Origin: CAVXSP01 sp963764505
GTDB lineage: Bacteria; Acidobacteriota; Vicinamibacteria; Vicinamibacterales; SCN-69-37
Direction: 5' to 3'
DNA: 64,000 bases
Assembly (NCBI GenBank): GCA_963764505.1
Contig: CAVXSP010000001.1
Location: 2,418,001-2,482,000 of the forward strand
Each line of letters opens with the position of its first letter. The stretch's first letter is position 1. The notes under the pieces are model-generated. The model was given only the letters and a program-made list of their open reading frames with translations. It did not search any database and was not told where the DNA came from. This document shows, in pieces, positions 42,796 through 51,299 of the stretch. The translations under genes were made by a program, and so were the position numbers.

Positions 42796-43999
42796 GACGC
42801 CGCTTTCGCCGCTTTCGCAGCGTTCGCATCTCGGAGCGCGTCGAGATGATCTGCCCAGGCCTGCATCATCTTTCGGCGCTCGTCGATGTATTCAGCTCTG
42901 TTGTAGGCGGCCCGAATGTAGTCCTTCTCGACATGGGCCAACTGGCGCTCGATCAGATCCGGGCGCCAGCCGAACTCATTGAACCTCGTCGAGGCCATCG
43001 TTCGGAACCCGTGAGCGGTCATTTCCTGCGCGCTGTAGCTGAGTCGCCGAAGCGCCGCGTTGACGGTGACATCGGACATTGGCCGTTTGCTCGTGCGGTT
43101 CGACGGGAACACGTACGGCCCGTGTCCGGTGAGCGGCTTGATTTCCCGGAGGGTGACGATCGCCTGCTTGGACAACGGCACGAGATGCGGCGCCCGCGCT
43201 TTCATCTTCGCGGCCGGAATACGCCACAGCGCGTCCTCGAGGTCGATCTCTGACCATTCGGCTTTGCGGAGCTCGCCCGGCCGCACAAAGACGAGCGGTG
43301 CGAGCCGTAGGGCCTGCCAGACGACAAACGAGCCGGTAAACGCCTCGATGGCCCGCAGCAGGGCACCGATCGTGGCCGGATCGGTAATGGCTGCATGGTG
43401 CAGAGTGACGACGGGTGCAGAGCCCGCGGAGATCGGCGCTCGGTTCTCGTTGCGCTCGGCCCGTCGCAATGGCGTACCGGAATACTTGCCCGGCGATTTG
43501 TTTCGTTCGGTGGGCTGTCTCGTGTCGCCCTCGGGCCTCGATGATGCAACGCTGCGAGCAGTTCGGGAGGCTCAATCGACACGATCGGTCGCGTCCCGAT
43601 CTGCGGGAACAGATACCCCTCGAATAACCAGGTGATCTTTTCGACGGTCGCGCACAGGTGCAGCTTCGCGCGATGCTTGTCGAGCCATTCGCGCGCACGG
43701 CCTCGAACGTGCCCCGTGTCTCCGCCGTGAGTTTCGCTTCACGTCCTTGCGCGCCACAGACGGATCCATGCCGGCCGCGAGGAGCTTCCGGAGTTGGGCG
43801 AGTTTCTCGCGCGCGGGAGCGAGCTCCACGTGGTCGAACACCCGAGGCTCAGCGTCTTCCGCTTGCCGGCGAACCGATAATCCCAGCGCCACCACTTCGC
43901 GCCGGTCGGTTGAATCAGCACGTAGAGGCCGTCGCGATCCGCCGCTTTGTAGGGTTTGGCCTTCGGTTTCAACTTGCGCACCTGGACGTCAGTCAACAT
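42792..43999 (-). pseudogene. int: P4-type tyrosine integrase, frameshifted
   Basis: The N-terminus (MLTDVQVRKLKPKAKPYKA, DGLYVLIQPTGAKWWRW) is a P4 integrase DUF4102 domain. Then, in other frames, VFDHVELAPAREKLAQL, SIEPPELLAALH, and ETAHRTKQIAGQVFRYAIATG follow as the core-binding domain. The catalytic domain is intact from about 43469: VRPGELRKAEW (first Arg), HGFRTMASTRFNE (His-x-x-Arg), RQLAHVEK and AAYNRAEY (nucleophilic Tyr). Four or more frame changes lie between 43470 and 43860. Adjacent to its tRNA-Gly target. Confidence 0.87.
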
Positions 44000-44260
44000 A
44001 TGTCGCGCGCTCCTTTTGGATTCCCCCGAGCCCCCGCTGGGTTCTCTGCCGCCATTCGGCATCGAATCCGCTGGGACGGTAGCCGGTAGTCGGTAAGTCA
44101 CCCGTCGCGGACGGCAGAACCGATAGCTCCCGCCAGACTTGCCCATGATGACGGTAGATTTGGCTGGAACAGTATAGCCGGGTTTGGACGGGTTACGTAC
44201 TGGAACCCTTAGAAGATCAGCGTGTTAGCGGCTTCGTGTGGACTCGTCTGGAAGGGCTTG

Positions 44261-44334
44261 TGGAGCGGGCTACGGGAATCGAACCCGTCTAGCTGGCTTG
44301 GGAAGCCAGAGCATTACCACTATGCTAAGCCCGC
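44261..44334 (-). tRNA. tRNA-Gly (anticodon CCC), CCA encoded
   Basis: Minus strand: acceptor GCGGGCT pairs with AGCCCGC, followed by T and CCA. The anticodon stem is CTGGC/GCCAG around loop TTCCCAA, anticodon CCC, reading GGG. The T-arm is ACGGG TTCGATT CCCGT. All four arms close well. Its 3' end carries the attachment repeat of the integrated element, so the element regenerated an intact tRNA on insertion. Confidence 0.95.
44264..44291. repeat. Right attachment-site repeat (attR-like) inside tRNA-Gly
   Basis: The intact tRNA copy of the 28-bp repeat (see 33989-34016). It marks the tRNA-proximal end of the element. Between it and the integrase start (44000-44260) there is no gene. Confidence 0.85.
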
Positions 44335-44359
44335 GTCCGACACCGCATGATATCAGGCG

Positions 44360-45730
44360 TCAGCTGCGCCGGATCACGCCCAGCACTTCGTCCCGCTTCC
44401 GCGCCATCAGCTCGGGCGTGAGCGCCTCGAGGTTCAGCCGCAGCAGCGGCTCCGTGTTCGACGCCCGGACGTTGAAGTGCCAGTCCGGGAATTCCGCCGA
44501 GAAGCCGTCGAGCGTGTAGGTGTGGCCGTCCTTGTACCTGGCCGCGAGGTCCGTCAGGCGCGCCTCCGTGGTCGCCATGTCGCTCACGCGCGTATTGATC
44601 TCTCCCGAGATGAAGTACTTCTGTCGCAGCGGCGCCAGCAGGTCGTGGAGCGTGCTGTTCTTCTTCGACATCAGCTCCAGCATCAGCAGCGCCGGGATGA
44701 AGCCGTTGTCGGCGTAGTAGTAGTCCCGGAAGTAGTAGTGCCCGGTGACCTCGCCGCCGAAAATCGCGTTCTCCTCTCGCATGCGCCGCTTGATGAAGGC
44801 ATGGCCGACGCGGTTCATGAGCGCCGTGCCGCCGTAGGCCGCCGCGGTGTCCTTCACGGCGTAGCTGGCGCGGACGTCGTAGATGATCTTCTCGCCGGGC
44901 GATTTGCGGAGGAACGCCTCGGAGAGGAGCGCGGTCACGAAGTCGCCGGCGACGAAGTCGCCGCTCCCGTCGATGAAGAAGCACCGATCCGCGTCGCCGT
45001 CCCAGGCGATGCCGATATCTGCCCGCTCTGCGACCACGCGCTCGACGATGTCCCGGCGGTTCTCCTCGATCAGCGGGTTCGCCTCGTGATTCGGGAACCG
45101 GCCATCGATCTCGAAGCACAGCCGCGTCGTGCGGCACGGCAGCCGATCGAACAGGAGGGGCGCGACCAGCCCCGCCATGCCGCTGCCGGCGTCGAGCACA
45201 ACGTTGAACGGCGTGACGGCGCCCGGATCGATGAAGGACAGGACCTTCGCCACGTAGGCGTCGAGCAGGTTCTTGGTCTCGTAGCTGCCCATTGGCCTGG
45301 CCGGGGGCGGGATCGCGCCGCGCGTCACCATGTCGCGGATTTCGCCGATGCCGGCGTCCCCCGACAGCGGAAACGCCTCCTTCCGCACCATCTTCACGCC
45401 GTTGTACTCGCCGGGATTGTGCGAGGCGGTGATCTGGGCGCCGCCATCGTATCCGTAGTGCGCGACCGCGAAGTAGAGCATGTCGGTTCCGGCCAGCCCG
45501 AAATCGACGACGTCGCCGCCCTGCTCGCGGGCGCCCGCGATGAAGGCGCTGGCCAGGGCGGGGGAGGAGAGCCGCATGTCCCGCGAGACCGCGATGCGGC
45601 CGGGACCGAGATACGCGATGAACGCCCGGCCGATGAGGTGAGCGGCCGTCTCGTCGATCTCGGCGGGGTAGACCCCTCGGACGTCGTATGCCTTGAAGAT
45701 GGAAGCTGAAGTGGGCATGAGGTCGTTCAT
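44360..45730 (-). CDS. manB: Phosphomannomutase/phosphoglucomutase
   Basis: 456 residues. Alpha-D-phosphohexomutase motifs are complete: active-site serine in TASHNP, metal loop DGDADRCF, sugar-binding GGEVTGHYYF and phosphate-binding NTEPLLRLN near the C-terminus. It interconverts mannose-6-phosphate and mannose-1-phosphate (or the glucose equivalents). It lies next to a nucleotidyltransferase that would use the product, together supplying GDP- or NDP-sugars for envelope glycans. Confidence 0.93.
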   Translation of the reverse strand: MNDLMPTSASIFKAYDVRGVYPAEIDETAAHLIGRAFIAYLGPGRIAVSRDMRLSSPALASAFIAGAREQGGDVVDFGLAGTDMLYFAVAHYGYDGGAQITASHNPGEYNGVKMVRKEAFPLSGDAGIGEIRDMVTRGAIPPPARPMGSYETKNLLDAYVAKVLSFIDPGAVTPFNVVLDAGSGMAGLVAPLLFDRLPCRTTRLCFEIDGRFPNHEANPLIEENRRDIVERVVAERADIGIAWDGDADRCFFIDGSGDFVAGDFVTALLSEAFLRKSPGEKIIYDVRASYAVKDTAAAYGGTALMNRVGHAFIKRRMREENAIFGGEVTGHYYFRDYYYADNGFIPALLMLELMSKKNSTLHDLLAPLRQKYFISGEINTRVSDMATTEARLTDLAARYKDGHTYTLDGFSAEFPDWHFNVRASNTEPLLRLNLEALTPELMARKRDEVLGVIRRS

Positions 45731-45731
45731 T

Positions 45732-45770
45732 GGGCTATGGGCTATGGGCTATAGGCTATGGGCGCTAGGC
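45732..45770. repeat. Intergenic heptamer tandem repeat (GGGCTAT)n
   Basis: Five copies, some variant, of GGGCTAT between the mutase and the nucleotidyltransferase, the same unit as at 4984-5009 on the opposite strand. No spacers. Confidence 0.85.
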
Positions 45771-45810
45771 TGCGGACATTGTCCGTCTGGAGCCCGCAGC
45801 CCGTCGCCTC

Positions 45811-46866
45811 TCAAATACTCGAATAGTCCGTGACGACAGACATGTCGCCGAGGATGGCATCCCCGATCTGCACGTTGCGTCCGAAGTGGCAGTGGCCTCC
45901 GGCGAGCGCGGCGCCGATGCGGGCCTCGCGGTCCACCCAGGTATTCGGCCACAGAATCGCTCCGTCGATCACGGCGCCTTGGTCGATGTGGCAGTTCTGG
46001 CCGATCACGCTGTAGGGCCCGATTCGCGCGCCCCGCTTGATCACCGCGCCGCCGTCCACGAAGCACGGCGCCTCGATCGTCACGTCCTCGTCGATCCGCG
46101 CGTCGGCGGAGACCAGCGCCTGGCCGGCCCGGCCGTCGAACGGGGGCGCCACGAAACGCCCGTCCATGATGTCACGATGCGCCTGCCGGTATTTCTCGGG
46201 CGTGCCGATGTCGATCCAGTAGCCGTTCGACACCAGCGCGACGAACGTCTCGCCGTTGCGCACGAGCGACGGAAAGTAGCCCCGCTCGATCGAGAACGTC
46301 GTGTCCCTCGGAATCCGCTCGAGCGTCTCGGGTTCGAGCACGTAGATCCCGGCGTTGATGGTGTTGCAGGTGATCCGGTCGGCCGAGGGCTTCTCCAGGA
46401 AATCGACGACGTTCCCCTCGGCATCGGTCTGCACGAGGCCGTAGGCCGCGGGGTTGTCGACCGGCGTGAGGACGATCGTCGCCCGGGCGCGGCGTTCCCG
46501 ATGGAGGCGAATCACGTCGGCCAGGTCCACCGACGTGAAGACGTCGCCGTTGAAGACGACGATCGGCTCGCTCAGCGTCTCGCCGGCCGCGAACTTGATC
46601 GCGCCGCCGGTGCCCAGGGGCGTTGGCTCCACGACGTAGCGCAGGTGCACGCCCAGCCCGTCGCCCTCGCCGAAGACCTTCTCGATGCGTCCCGGCTGGT
46701 AGTTGAGGCTCAGCACGATCTCGTCGATTTCCGGCACCTTGCGCAGGAGGTCGATCTGATACCGCAGAAACGGCCGGTCGAAGATCGGGACGATCGGCTT
46801 GGGCGTGTGGAGCGTCAGCGGCCGCAGGCGGGTGCCCTTGCCTCCAGCGAGGAGAATGGCTCTCAT
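45811..46866 (-). CDS. NDP-sugar pyrophosphorylase (mannose-1-phosphate guanylyltransferase-like)
   Basis: 351 residues, ATG 46866. N-terminal nucleotidyltransferase signature LAGGKGTRLRPLT with the following TPKPIVPIFDRP, then VVFNGDVFTS and GYWIDIGTPEKY. The C-terminal 100 residues contain hexapeptide-like repeats of a left-handed beta-helix. Likely makes GDP-mannose or another NDP-hexose from the product of the neighbouring mutase. Its start faces pgsA across a 68-bp spacer that must contain both promoters. Confidence 0.88.
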   Translation of the reverse strand: MRAILLAGGKGTRLRPLTLHTPKPIVPIFDRPFLRYQIDLLRKVPEIDEIVLSLNYQPGRIEKVFGEGDGLGVHLRYVVEPTPLGTGGAIKFAAGETLSEPIVVFNGDVFTSVDLADVIRLHRERRARATIVLTPVDNPAAYGLVQTDAEGNVVDFLEKPSADRITCNTINAGIYVLEPETLERIPRDTTFSIERGYFPSLVRNGETFVALVSNGYWIDIGTPEKYRQAHRDIMDGRFVAPPFDGRAGQALVSADARIDEDVTIEAPCFVDGGAVIKRGARIGPYSVIGQNCHIDQGAVIDGAILWPNTWVDREARIGAALAGGHCHFGRNVQIGDAILGDMSVVTDYSSI

Positions 46867-46934
46867 GACAGCCGACGATCCTACAGCGGTTCGTGCCCCG
46901 CGCGTTTTGCCGTAATATGGGACCTGGACCCACC

Positions 46935-47570
46935 GTGAACCTGCCGAACTCGCTGACGCTGGCGCGTATCGTCCTCGTCCCTCTGCTCGTCGTCGTCCTG
47001 CTGACGAAGTTCAACGGGTGGGAGCCGTTCGGGATCAGCAAGGAGCTGCTCGCGGCGGGCATCTTCGGCATCGCGTCCCTCACCGACTGGGCCGACGGCT
47101 ACCTGGCGCGGCGCCGGAAGCAGGTGACCGGCCTGGGCCAGTGGATGGATCCCTTGGCGGACAAGCTGCTCGTGACGGCCGCCCTCGTGTCCCTGGCGCA
47201 GATGGGGCTCGCGGCGTCGTGGATGGTGGTCGTGATTCTCGGACGGGAGTTCGCGGTCACGCTCCTGCGCGCCGTCGCCCACGCCCGGGGGCAGGCGCTG
47301 CCCGCGTCTCCCATCGGGAAGCTGAAGATGGTCGCCCAGGTCGTCGCGATTCTCGCGCTGATTCTCGGCAGCCGCGAGGCGGACGTCCTTCAGCAGGTCG
47401 GCACGGTCGCCCTGTGGGTGGCAACCATCGCGGCGCTCATCTCCGCCGCCGACTACTACCGGCACTTCAACACGCGCGTGGCGTTCCGGGCGATGCCGCC
47501 CCGCGAAGCGCGCGACCCGGTCGCGCCGGCGGCCGAGTCCGGCGCCGCGGGCAAGCGCGTCAGCGCTTGA
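46935..47570 (+). CDS. pgsA: CDP-diacylglycerol-glycerol-3-phosphate 3-phosphatidyltransferase
   Basis: 211 residues from GTG 46935 (VNLPNSLTLARI), which aligns with the usual family N-terminus; ATG 46917 or GTG 46893 would add 6 or 14 residues. The CDP-alcohol phosphotransferase motif is complete: DWADGYLARR, then GLGQWMDPLADK. About five membrane helices. Makes phosphatidylglycerol phosphate in the inner membrane. Converges on bamD with an 11-bp overlap at the 3' end. Confidence 0.93.
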   Translation: MNLPNSLTLARIVLVPLLVVVLLTKFNGWEPFGISKELLAAGIFGIASLTDWADGYLARRRKQVTGLGQWMDPLADKLLVTAALVSLAQMGLAASWMVVVILGREFAVTLLRAVAHARGQALPASPIGKLKMVAQVVAILALILGSREADVLQQVGTVALWVATIAALISAADYYRHFNTRVAFRAMPPREARDPVAPAAESGAAGKRVSA

Positions 47571-48366
47571 CGCTCTCTTCCTGATTGATCTCCGCGATCC
47601 GTTCCTTGGCGCGCTCCAGGTAATCGCTCTTCTGGAACTCCTTCACGATGCGGTCGAAGTATGGCAGCGCTTCGGCATCCTGCTGGGTCCGGCCGGCCTT
47701 GGCCATGTTGTGGTACATCTCCCCGAGATAGAAGTAGACCTCGTCGCGCTGCGGGTACTCGGGGTCCTTGTCGAGGAGCGCCTTGAAGCGCTCGATCGCG
47801 CCGGGGTACCAGCGGATCCGGTAGTAGTACAGGCCGACTTTGAAGTCGTGGCCGGACAGATCGTCGAGCGCGCGACGCCGGATCTTCAGCACTTCCGGAC
47901 CCAGATCGCTGTTCGGAAACGTGTGCAGGAAGTCGTCGCAGGCGGAGAGCGTCTCCCTGGCCGGGGTCGGATCCCGATCGGGGCCGAGCATCTGCTGCGC
48001 GTAGCCGAGCGCCATCTTGTACTGGGCGTAGTCGGTGCGCGCGTTGCCCGGGAAGAACGAGAGGAACTCCCGGAACTCGTTCACCGCCAGGATGTTCGAG
48101 TCGATCGAGTCCTCGCCGAGGTAGGTGTCCCCGATTGCCAGTTTCGCCTCCTGCCGGTAGGAGCTCTGGGGGTACGTGTCGATGAGCTTGCGGAAGTACT
48201 CGCGGGCCTCCACCCAGTGCCTCTTCTGAAGGGCGTCCGTGCCGTGCTCGAACAGGTACTTGTCCGCGTCGACCGAACCGGCCGCCGGGAGATTGGCATT
48301 GGGGTGGCCGCACCCGACCACCAGCAGCGTCGCTCCGAGCAGGATCACCAGCAGTCGTTGCGTCAT
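47560..48366 (-). CDS. bamD: Outer membrane protein assembly factor BamD
   Basis: 268-residue lipoprotein with lipobox LLVVGC near residue 19, then a series of TPR-like helices (GTDALQKRHWVEAREYFRKL, SYRQEAKLAIGDTY, YYYRIRWYPGAIERF). Size and fold match BamD, an essential part of the Bam complex that inserts beta-barrels. It lies directly after an NAD-dependent epimerase and shares the minus-strand run from aroC downward. Confidence 0.88.
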   Translation of the reverse strand: MTQRLLVILLGATLLVVGCGHPNANLPAAGSVDADKYLFEHGTDALQKRHWVEAREYFRKLIDTYPQSSYRQEAKLAIGDTYLGEDSIDSNILAVNEFREFLSFFPGNARTDYAQYKMALGYAQQMLGPDRDPTPARETLSACDDFLHTFPNSDLGPEVLKIRRRALDDLSGHDFKVGLYYYRIRWYPGAIERFKALLDKDPEYPQRDEVYFYLGEMYHNMAKAGRTQQDAEALPYFDRIVKEFQKSDYLERAKERIAEINQEESVKR

Positions 48367-48380
48367 CGAACACTCAAAGC

Positions 48381-49334
48381 TCAGGATTTCGCGACCGCGA
48401 GCAGACGAGCGATCCAGTCGCTCTCCGCGCGCAGGCCGGACTCGAGGGATTTGGACGGCGAAAACCCCAGCTCGGTCCGGGCCCGCCCCGTATCGGCGAA
48501 CGTGTCCCGCATGTCGCCCTTCTGGGCCGGCTCGCGCCGCACGTCGAGCGGCCGGCCGGTGACGGCTCCGATCAGCCGGAGGACCTCGTTGATTGACACC
48601 CGGCTGCCGCCGCCGATGTTGTAGACGCCCCCCGGCCGGCCGGCGTCGCCCGCCGCCAGAGTCGCCGCGATGACATCGTCGACGAAGGTGAAGTCGCGCG
48701 TCTGTTCGCCGTCGCCGTAGAGCGCGATCGGCTCGCCGAGGTGCGCCGCCCGGAGGAACCGGTGGAAGCCCATGTCCGGGCGCTGTCCGGGTCCGTACAC
48801 CGTGAAGAAGCGGAGCGAGACGGCCGGGACGCCGTAGTTCGCGTAATAGAGATGGCAGAGATGTTCGGCCGCCAGCTTGGTGACCCCATAGGGCGAGACG
48901 GGCTGGGGCACCGCGTCCTCCCTCATGGGAATCGCGACCGCGTCGCCGTAGACGGAAGAGCTCGATGCATAGACGAGCCGCGTCAGCGGGAGGTCCTTCA
49001 CCGCCTCGAGCAGCCGCTGGGTCGCATCGACGTTGTGGGACGTGTAGGTCGCGAACTCCCGGCCCCAGCTCTTGCGGACGCCGGCCTGTGCGGCGAGGTG
49101 GAACACGTGCGTGACGCCGTCGAGCAGGCGGGCCAGGTCGGCGGTCTGCAGCGGCGCGTCGACGAGCCGGAAGCGCGGACGCCCGGCGAGGGCCGCGACG
49201 TTCTGTTCCTTGAGGGCTCGGGGATAGTAGTCGGTGAAGCAGTCGATGCCCACGACATCGGCGCCCCTTTCGAGGAGGGCGGCCGAGAGCCGGGATCCGA
49301 TGAAGCCGGCGGCGCCCGTGACGAGCGCCTTCAT
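48381..49334 (-). CDS. NAD-dependent epimerase/dehydratase (UDP-glucose 4-epimerase-like SDR)
   Basis: 317 residues from ATG 49334, whose ATGA overlaps the thioesterase stop. Rossmann motif TGAAGFIGSRL, catalytic YGVTK in VSPYGVTKLAAEH, and sugar-binding region FTVYGPGQRPDMGFHRF. The last residues fit the UDP-glucuronate 4-epimerase or GalE branch. Provides sugar nucleotides for envelope glycans, fitting the mutase and pyrophosphorylase nearby. Confidence 0.9.
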   Translation of the reverse strand: MKALVTGAAGFIGSRLSAALLERGADVVGIDCFTDYYPRALKEQNVAALAGRPRFRLVDAPLQTADLARLLDGVTHVFHLAAQAGVRKSWGREFATYTSHNVDATQRLLEAVKDLPLTRLVYASSSSVYGDAVAIPMREDAVPQPVSPYGVTKLAAEHLCHLYYANYGVPAVSLRFFTVYGPGQRPDMGFHRFLRAAHLGEPIALYGDGEQTRDFTFVDDVIAATLAAGDAGRPGGVYNIGGGSRVSINEVLRLIGAVTGRPLDVRREPAQKGDMRDTFADTGRARTELGFSPSKSLESGLRAESDWIARLLAVAKS

Positions 49335-49726
49335 GCGAAGGACCCGCGAATCCGCTCGGGCAGACGGCACGGCCGTCCGTTGCGGCCGAGCGCCGCGTGC
49401 ACCGTGCGGCCCGAGGCGGCGATCGTGTCCGTCGATTTCAGCACCACGTCGTATGCGAACTCCATGCGAACCGGCGAGCACAGACGCCCTTGCGTCCGGA
49501 TCTCGACCTCCTCATCGTAACGCGCGGGGCGCCGGTACTCGCAATGCGCCTCGATGACGGGCAGGCTGACCCCAGACGCCTCCATCTCGCGATAGGTCCA
49601 TCCGAGGCTCCGCAGCAGATCGGTCCGCGCGACCTCGAACCAGACGAGATAGTTCGCGTAGTAGACGACGCCCATCTGGTCGGTTTCGGCGTACCGGACG
49701 CGCAGCGTGGTCGTGGAGCCGCGCAT
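49331..49726 (-). CDS. Acyl-CoA thioesterase, YbgC/FadM family
   Basis: 131 residues with hot-dog motifs RVRYAETDQMGVVYYANYLVW (catalytic Asp/Tyr region, written as YAETDQMGVVYYANY) and FEVARTDLLRSLG. Hydrolyses acyl-CoA or acyl-ACP thioesters in the cytoplasm; in many genomes it sits with Tol-Pal genes, not here. Overlaps rpe upstream by one base and the epimerase downstream by four. Confidence 0.9.
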   Translation of the reverse strand: MRGSTTTLRVRYAETDQMGVVYYANYLVWFEVARTDLLRSLGWTYREMEASGVSLPVIEAHCEYRRPARYDEEVEIRTQGRLCSPVRMEFAYDVVLKSTDTIAASGRTVHAALGRNGRPCRLPERIRGSFA

Positions 49727-50397
49727 CAGGACCGCTGCACTGCGTCGGCCGCCGCGCGCAGGGTGCGCAGCGCCGCGGCGGCATCGGTCGCACCGAAAAT
49801 CGCCGATCCCGAGACGAGAATCGACACGCCCGCCCGGACGAGGGCCGCCGCGTTCGAGTGCGCCACACCGCCGTCGACCTCGATCGGCGTGTCCGCGCCA
49901 GCGTCGTTCAGCAGTGCGCGGGTCTCCTCGAGCTTGCGAAGGGTGTGCGGGATGAAGGCCTGTCCGCCGAAGCCCGGGTTCACCGACATGATCAGCAATT
50001 GATCGAGCTCGCCCAGCACGTCGCCGACCGCCGCGATTCGCGTCGAGGGGTTGACGGCCACGCCGGCCCGCGCGCCAAGGCGCCGGATCTCCTGGAGCGT
50101 CCGGTGCAGGTGGGGCAGCACCTCGGCGTGCACGATCACGGTCGACGCGCCGGCATCGATGAACGCGTCCAGGTATCGGTCGGGCTCCTCGATCATGAGG
50201 TGCACTTCGAGCGGGAGCGTCGTGACCCGGCGGAGTGCGGATACGACGGCCGGGCCGATCGTGATGTTCGGCACGAAGTGTCCGTCCATGACGTCGACGT
50301 GCAGCAGGTCGGCCCCGCCCGCCTCCACCCGACCGACCTCCTCGGCCAATCGCGAGAAATCGGCGGTCAGGATCGACGGCGCGATCCGGACGGTCAT
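49726..50397 (-). CDS. rpe: Ribulose-phosphate 3-epimerase
   Basis: 223 residues from ATG 50397, whose ATGA overlaps the PASTA gene stop. N-terminus RIAPSILTADFSRL, metal and catalytic motifs LHVDVMDGHFVPNIT and EVHLMIEEP, then MSVNPGFGGQAFI and EVDGGV. Interconverts ribulose-5-phosphate and xylulose-5-phosphate in the pentose phosphate pathway. Confidence 0.96.
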   Translation of the reverse strand: MTVRIAPSILTADFSRLAEEVGRVEAGGADLLHVDVMDGHFVPNITIGPAVVSALRRVTTLPLEVHLMIEEPDRYLDAFIDAGASTVIVHAEVLPHLHRTLQEIRRLGARAGVAVNPSTRIAAVGDVLGELDQLLIMSVNPGFGGQAFIPHTLRKLEETRALLNDAGADTPIEVDGGVAHSNAAALVRAGVSILVSGSAIFGATDAAAALRTLRAAADAVQRS

Positions 50398-51152
50398 CGG
50401 CTCACCTCGAGCGAGATCGGCTCTCCAAAGGCGATCTGGAATCCCGCCTGCGGCGTCTGGCGGATGACGATATCCGGGGGCAGGCCCGGATACGGCGCGT
50501 CGCCGACGATCGCCACGAGGAACCCGTCCCGTCTCAGAATGTCCGCCACGCGGCGGCCGGGCGTGCCGATCAGGTCCGGCATGACGTACCGCGCGCCCGT
50601 CTGCGCGCGGTTGACCAGGATCGTCAGCTCGGCGGCGTGCGCCTTGGGCGGGGGATCCTGCGCGACGACGACGCCGGGCGGGTAGTCGGTCGTCCGAATC
50701 TCCGCCGTGTCGCCGATCTGCAGACCCTCCTGCGTCGCGGTGAGCTTGGCCGCGCGCTCCGACAATCCGATGAGCTGCGGCACGACCGGCGCGTGCGGTC
50801 CCAGGCTGACATGGATGCGCACGGCCCGCGGCCGACGGACGACGGCGCCCGGGTCGGGCTCCTGCGCAAGGACGTGATCGGCCGCCACCTTGGCATCGAC
50901 CCGGCGCGCCGGATCGATTCGCAATGCCAGCCCGGCATTGGCCAGCAGCGCCGTCGCCTGGGCGACCGACTTGCCGCGCAGGTCGGGAACCTTGACCTCC
51001 CGCGTGCGGGTTGCGACGCGCATGGCGGCCAGGAAGAACACGGCGTACGTGAGCGCCAGCGCGCCGGCGAGCACCAGGAACCGGCCTGCGCTCCACACGC
51101 GGCGCCCGAGGGGACTGGGGGGGATCTTGTCGGCGGGGGAGGTCAAACGCAA
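50394..51152 (-). CDS. PASTA-domain membrane protein
   Basis: 252 residues. A single membrane helix (about residues 25-45) is followed by three PASTA units: VKVPDLRGKSVAQATALL, VPQLIGLSERAAKLT, and MPDLIGTPGRRVADIL. There is no kinase domain, so this is the extracytoplasmic sensing part only, likely binding peptidoglycan fragments. It starts downstream of the large inverted repeat behind rsmB. Such proteins often lie between rsmB and rpe in acidobacteria. Confidence 0.88.
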   Translation of the reverse strand: MRLTSPADKIPPSPLGRRVWSAGRFLVLAGALALTYAVFFLAAMRVATRTREVKVPDLRGKSVAQATALLANAGLALRIDPARRVDAKVAADHVLAQEPDPGAVVRRPRAVRIHVSLGPHAPVVPQLIGLSERAAKLTATQEGLQIGDTAEIRTTDYPPGVVVAQDPPPKAHAAELTILVNRAQTGARYVMPDLIGTPGRRVADILRRDGFLVAIVGDAPYPGLPPDIVIRQTPQAGFQIAFGEPISLEVSR

Positions 51153-51180
51153 AAAGTGTACTACACGCCCGTCGGGCTAG

Positions 51181-51299
51181 CGCGGTTTCGGGAATCGTGT
51201 CGTGCGCTGTTGGCCCTCACTCGCGATCTCGCGCGCCACCACAGCGGCGCGCTGCTCGAATTCGGGCCTACAGCCCACGACACGATTCCCGAAACCGCG
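51181..51299. repeat. Long inverted repeat, 24-bp perfect arms, 71-bp loop
   Basis: Arms at 51181-51204 and 51276-51299 are exact reverse complements (start CGCGGTTTCGGGAATC). The arm begins directly after the rsmB stop and the structure fills the spacer before the PASTA gene. The loop contains a smaller internal stem. It may terminate transcription in rsmB or be a small palindromic mobile element. Confidence 0.9.

Larger units (their letters stand above)
33989..44291. mobile_element. Decayed tRNA-Gly-integrated element with integrase, AlpA, primase and HK97-like capsid genes
   Basis: Bounded by the 28-bp direct repeat at 33989-34016 and 44264-44291; the integrase lies next to the tRNA end, as usual. 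The minus-strand module 43999-38946 encodes integrase, unknown protein, AlpA-like protein, DUF3631-type ATPase, capsid, fibre-like protein and a small protein, several with ATGA overlaps. No terminase, portal or tail genes are seen, so it resembles a phage satellite rather than a full prophage. The distal half holds secreted proteins, an IS and a tRNA-Cys fragment. Many genes are frameshifted, suggesting loss of mobility. Confidence 0.8.
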
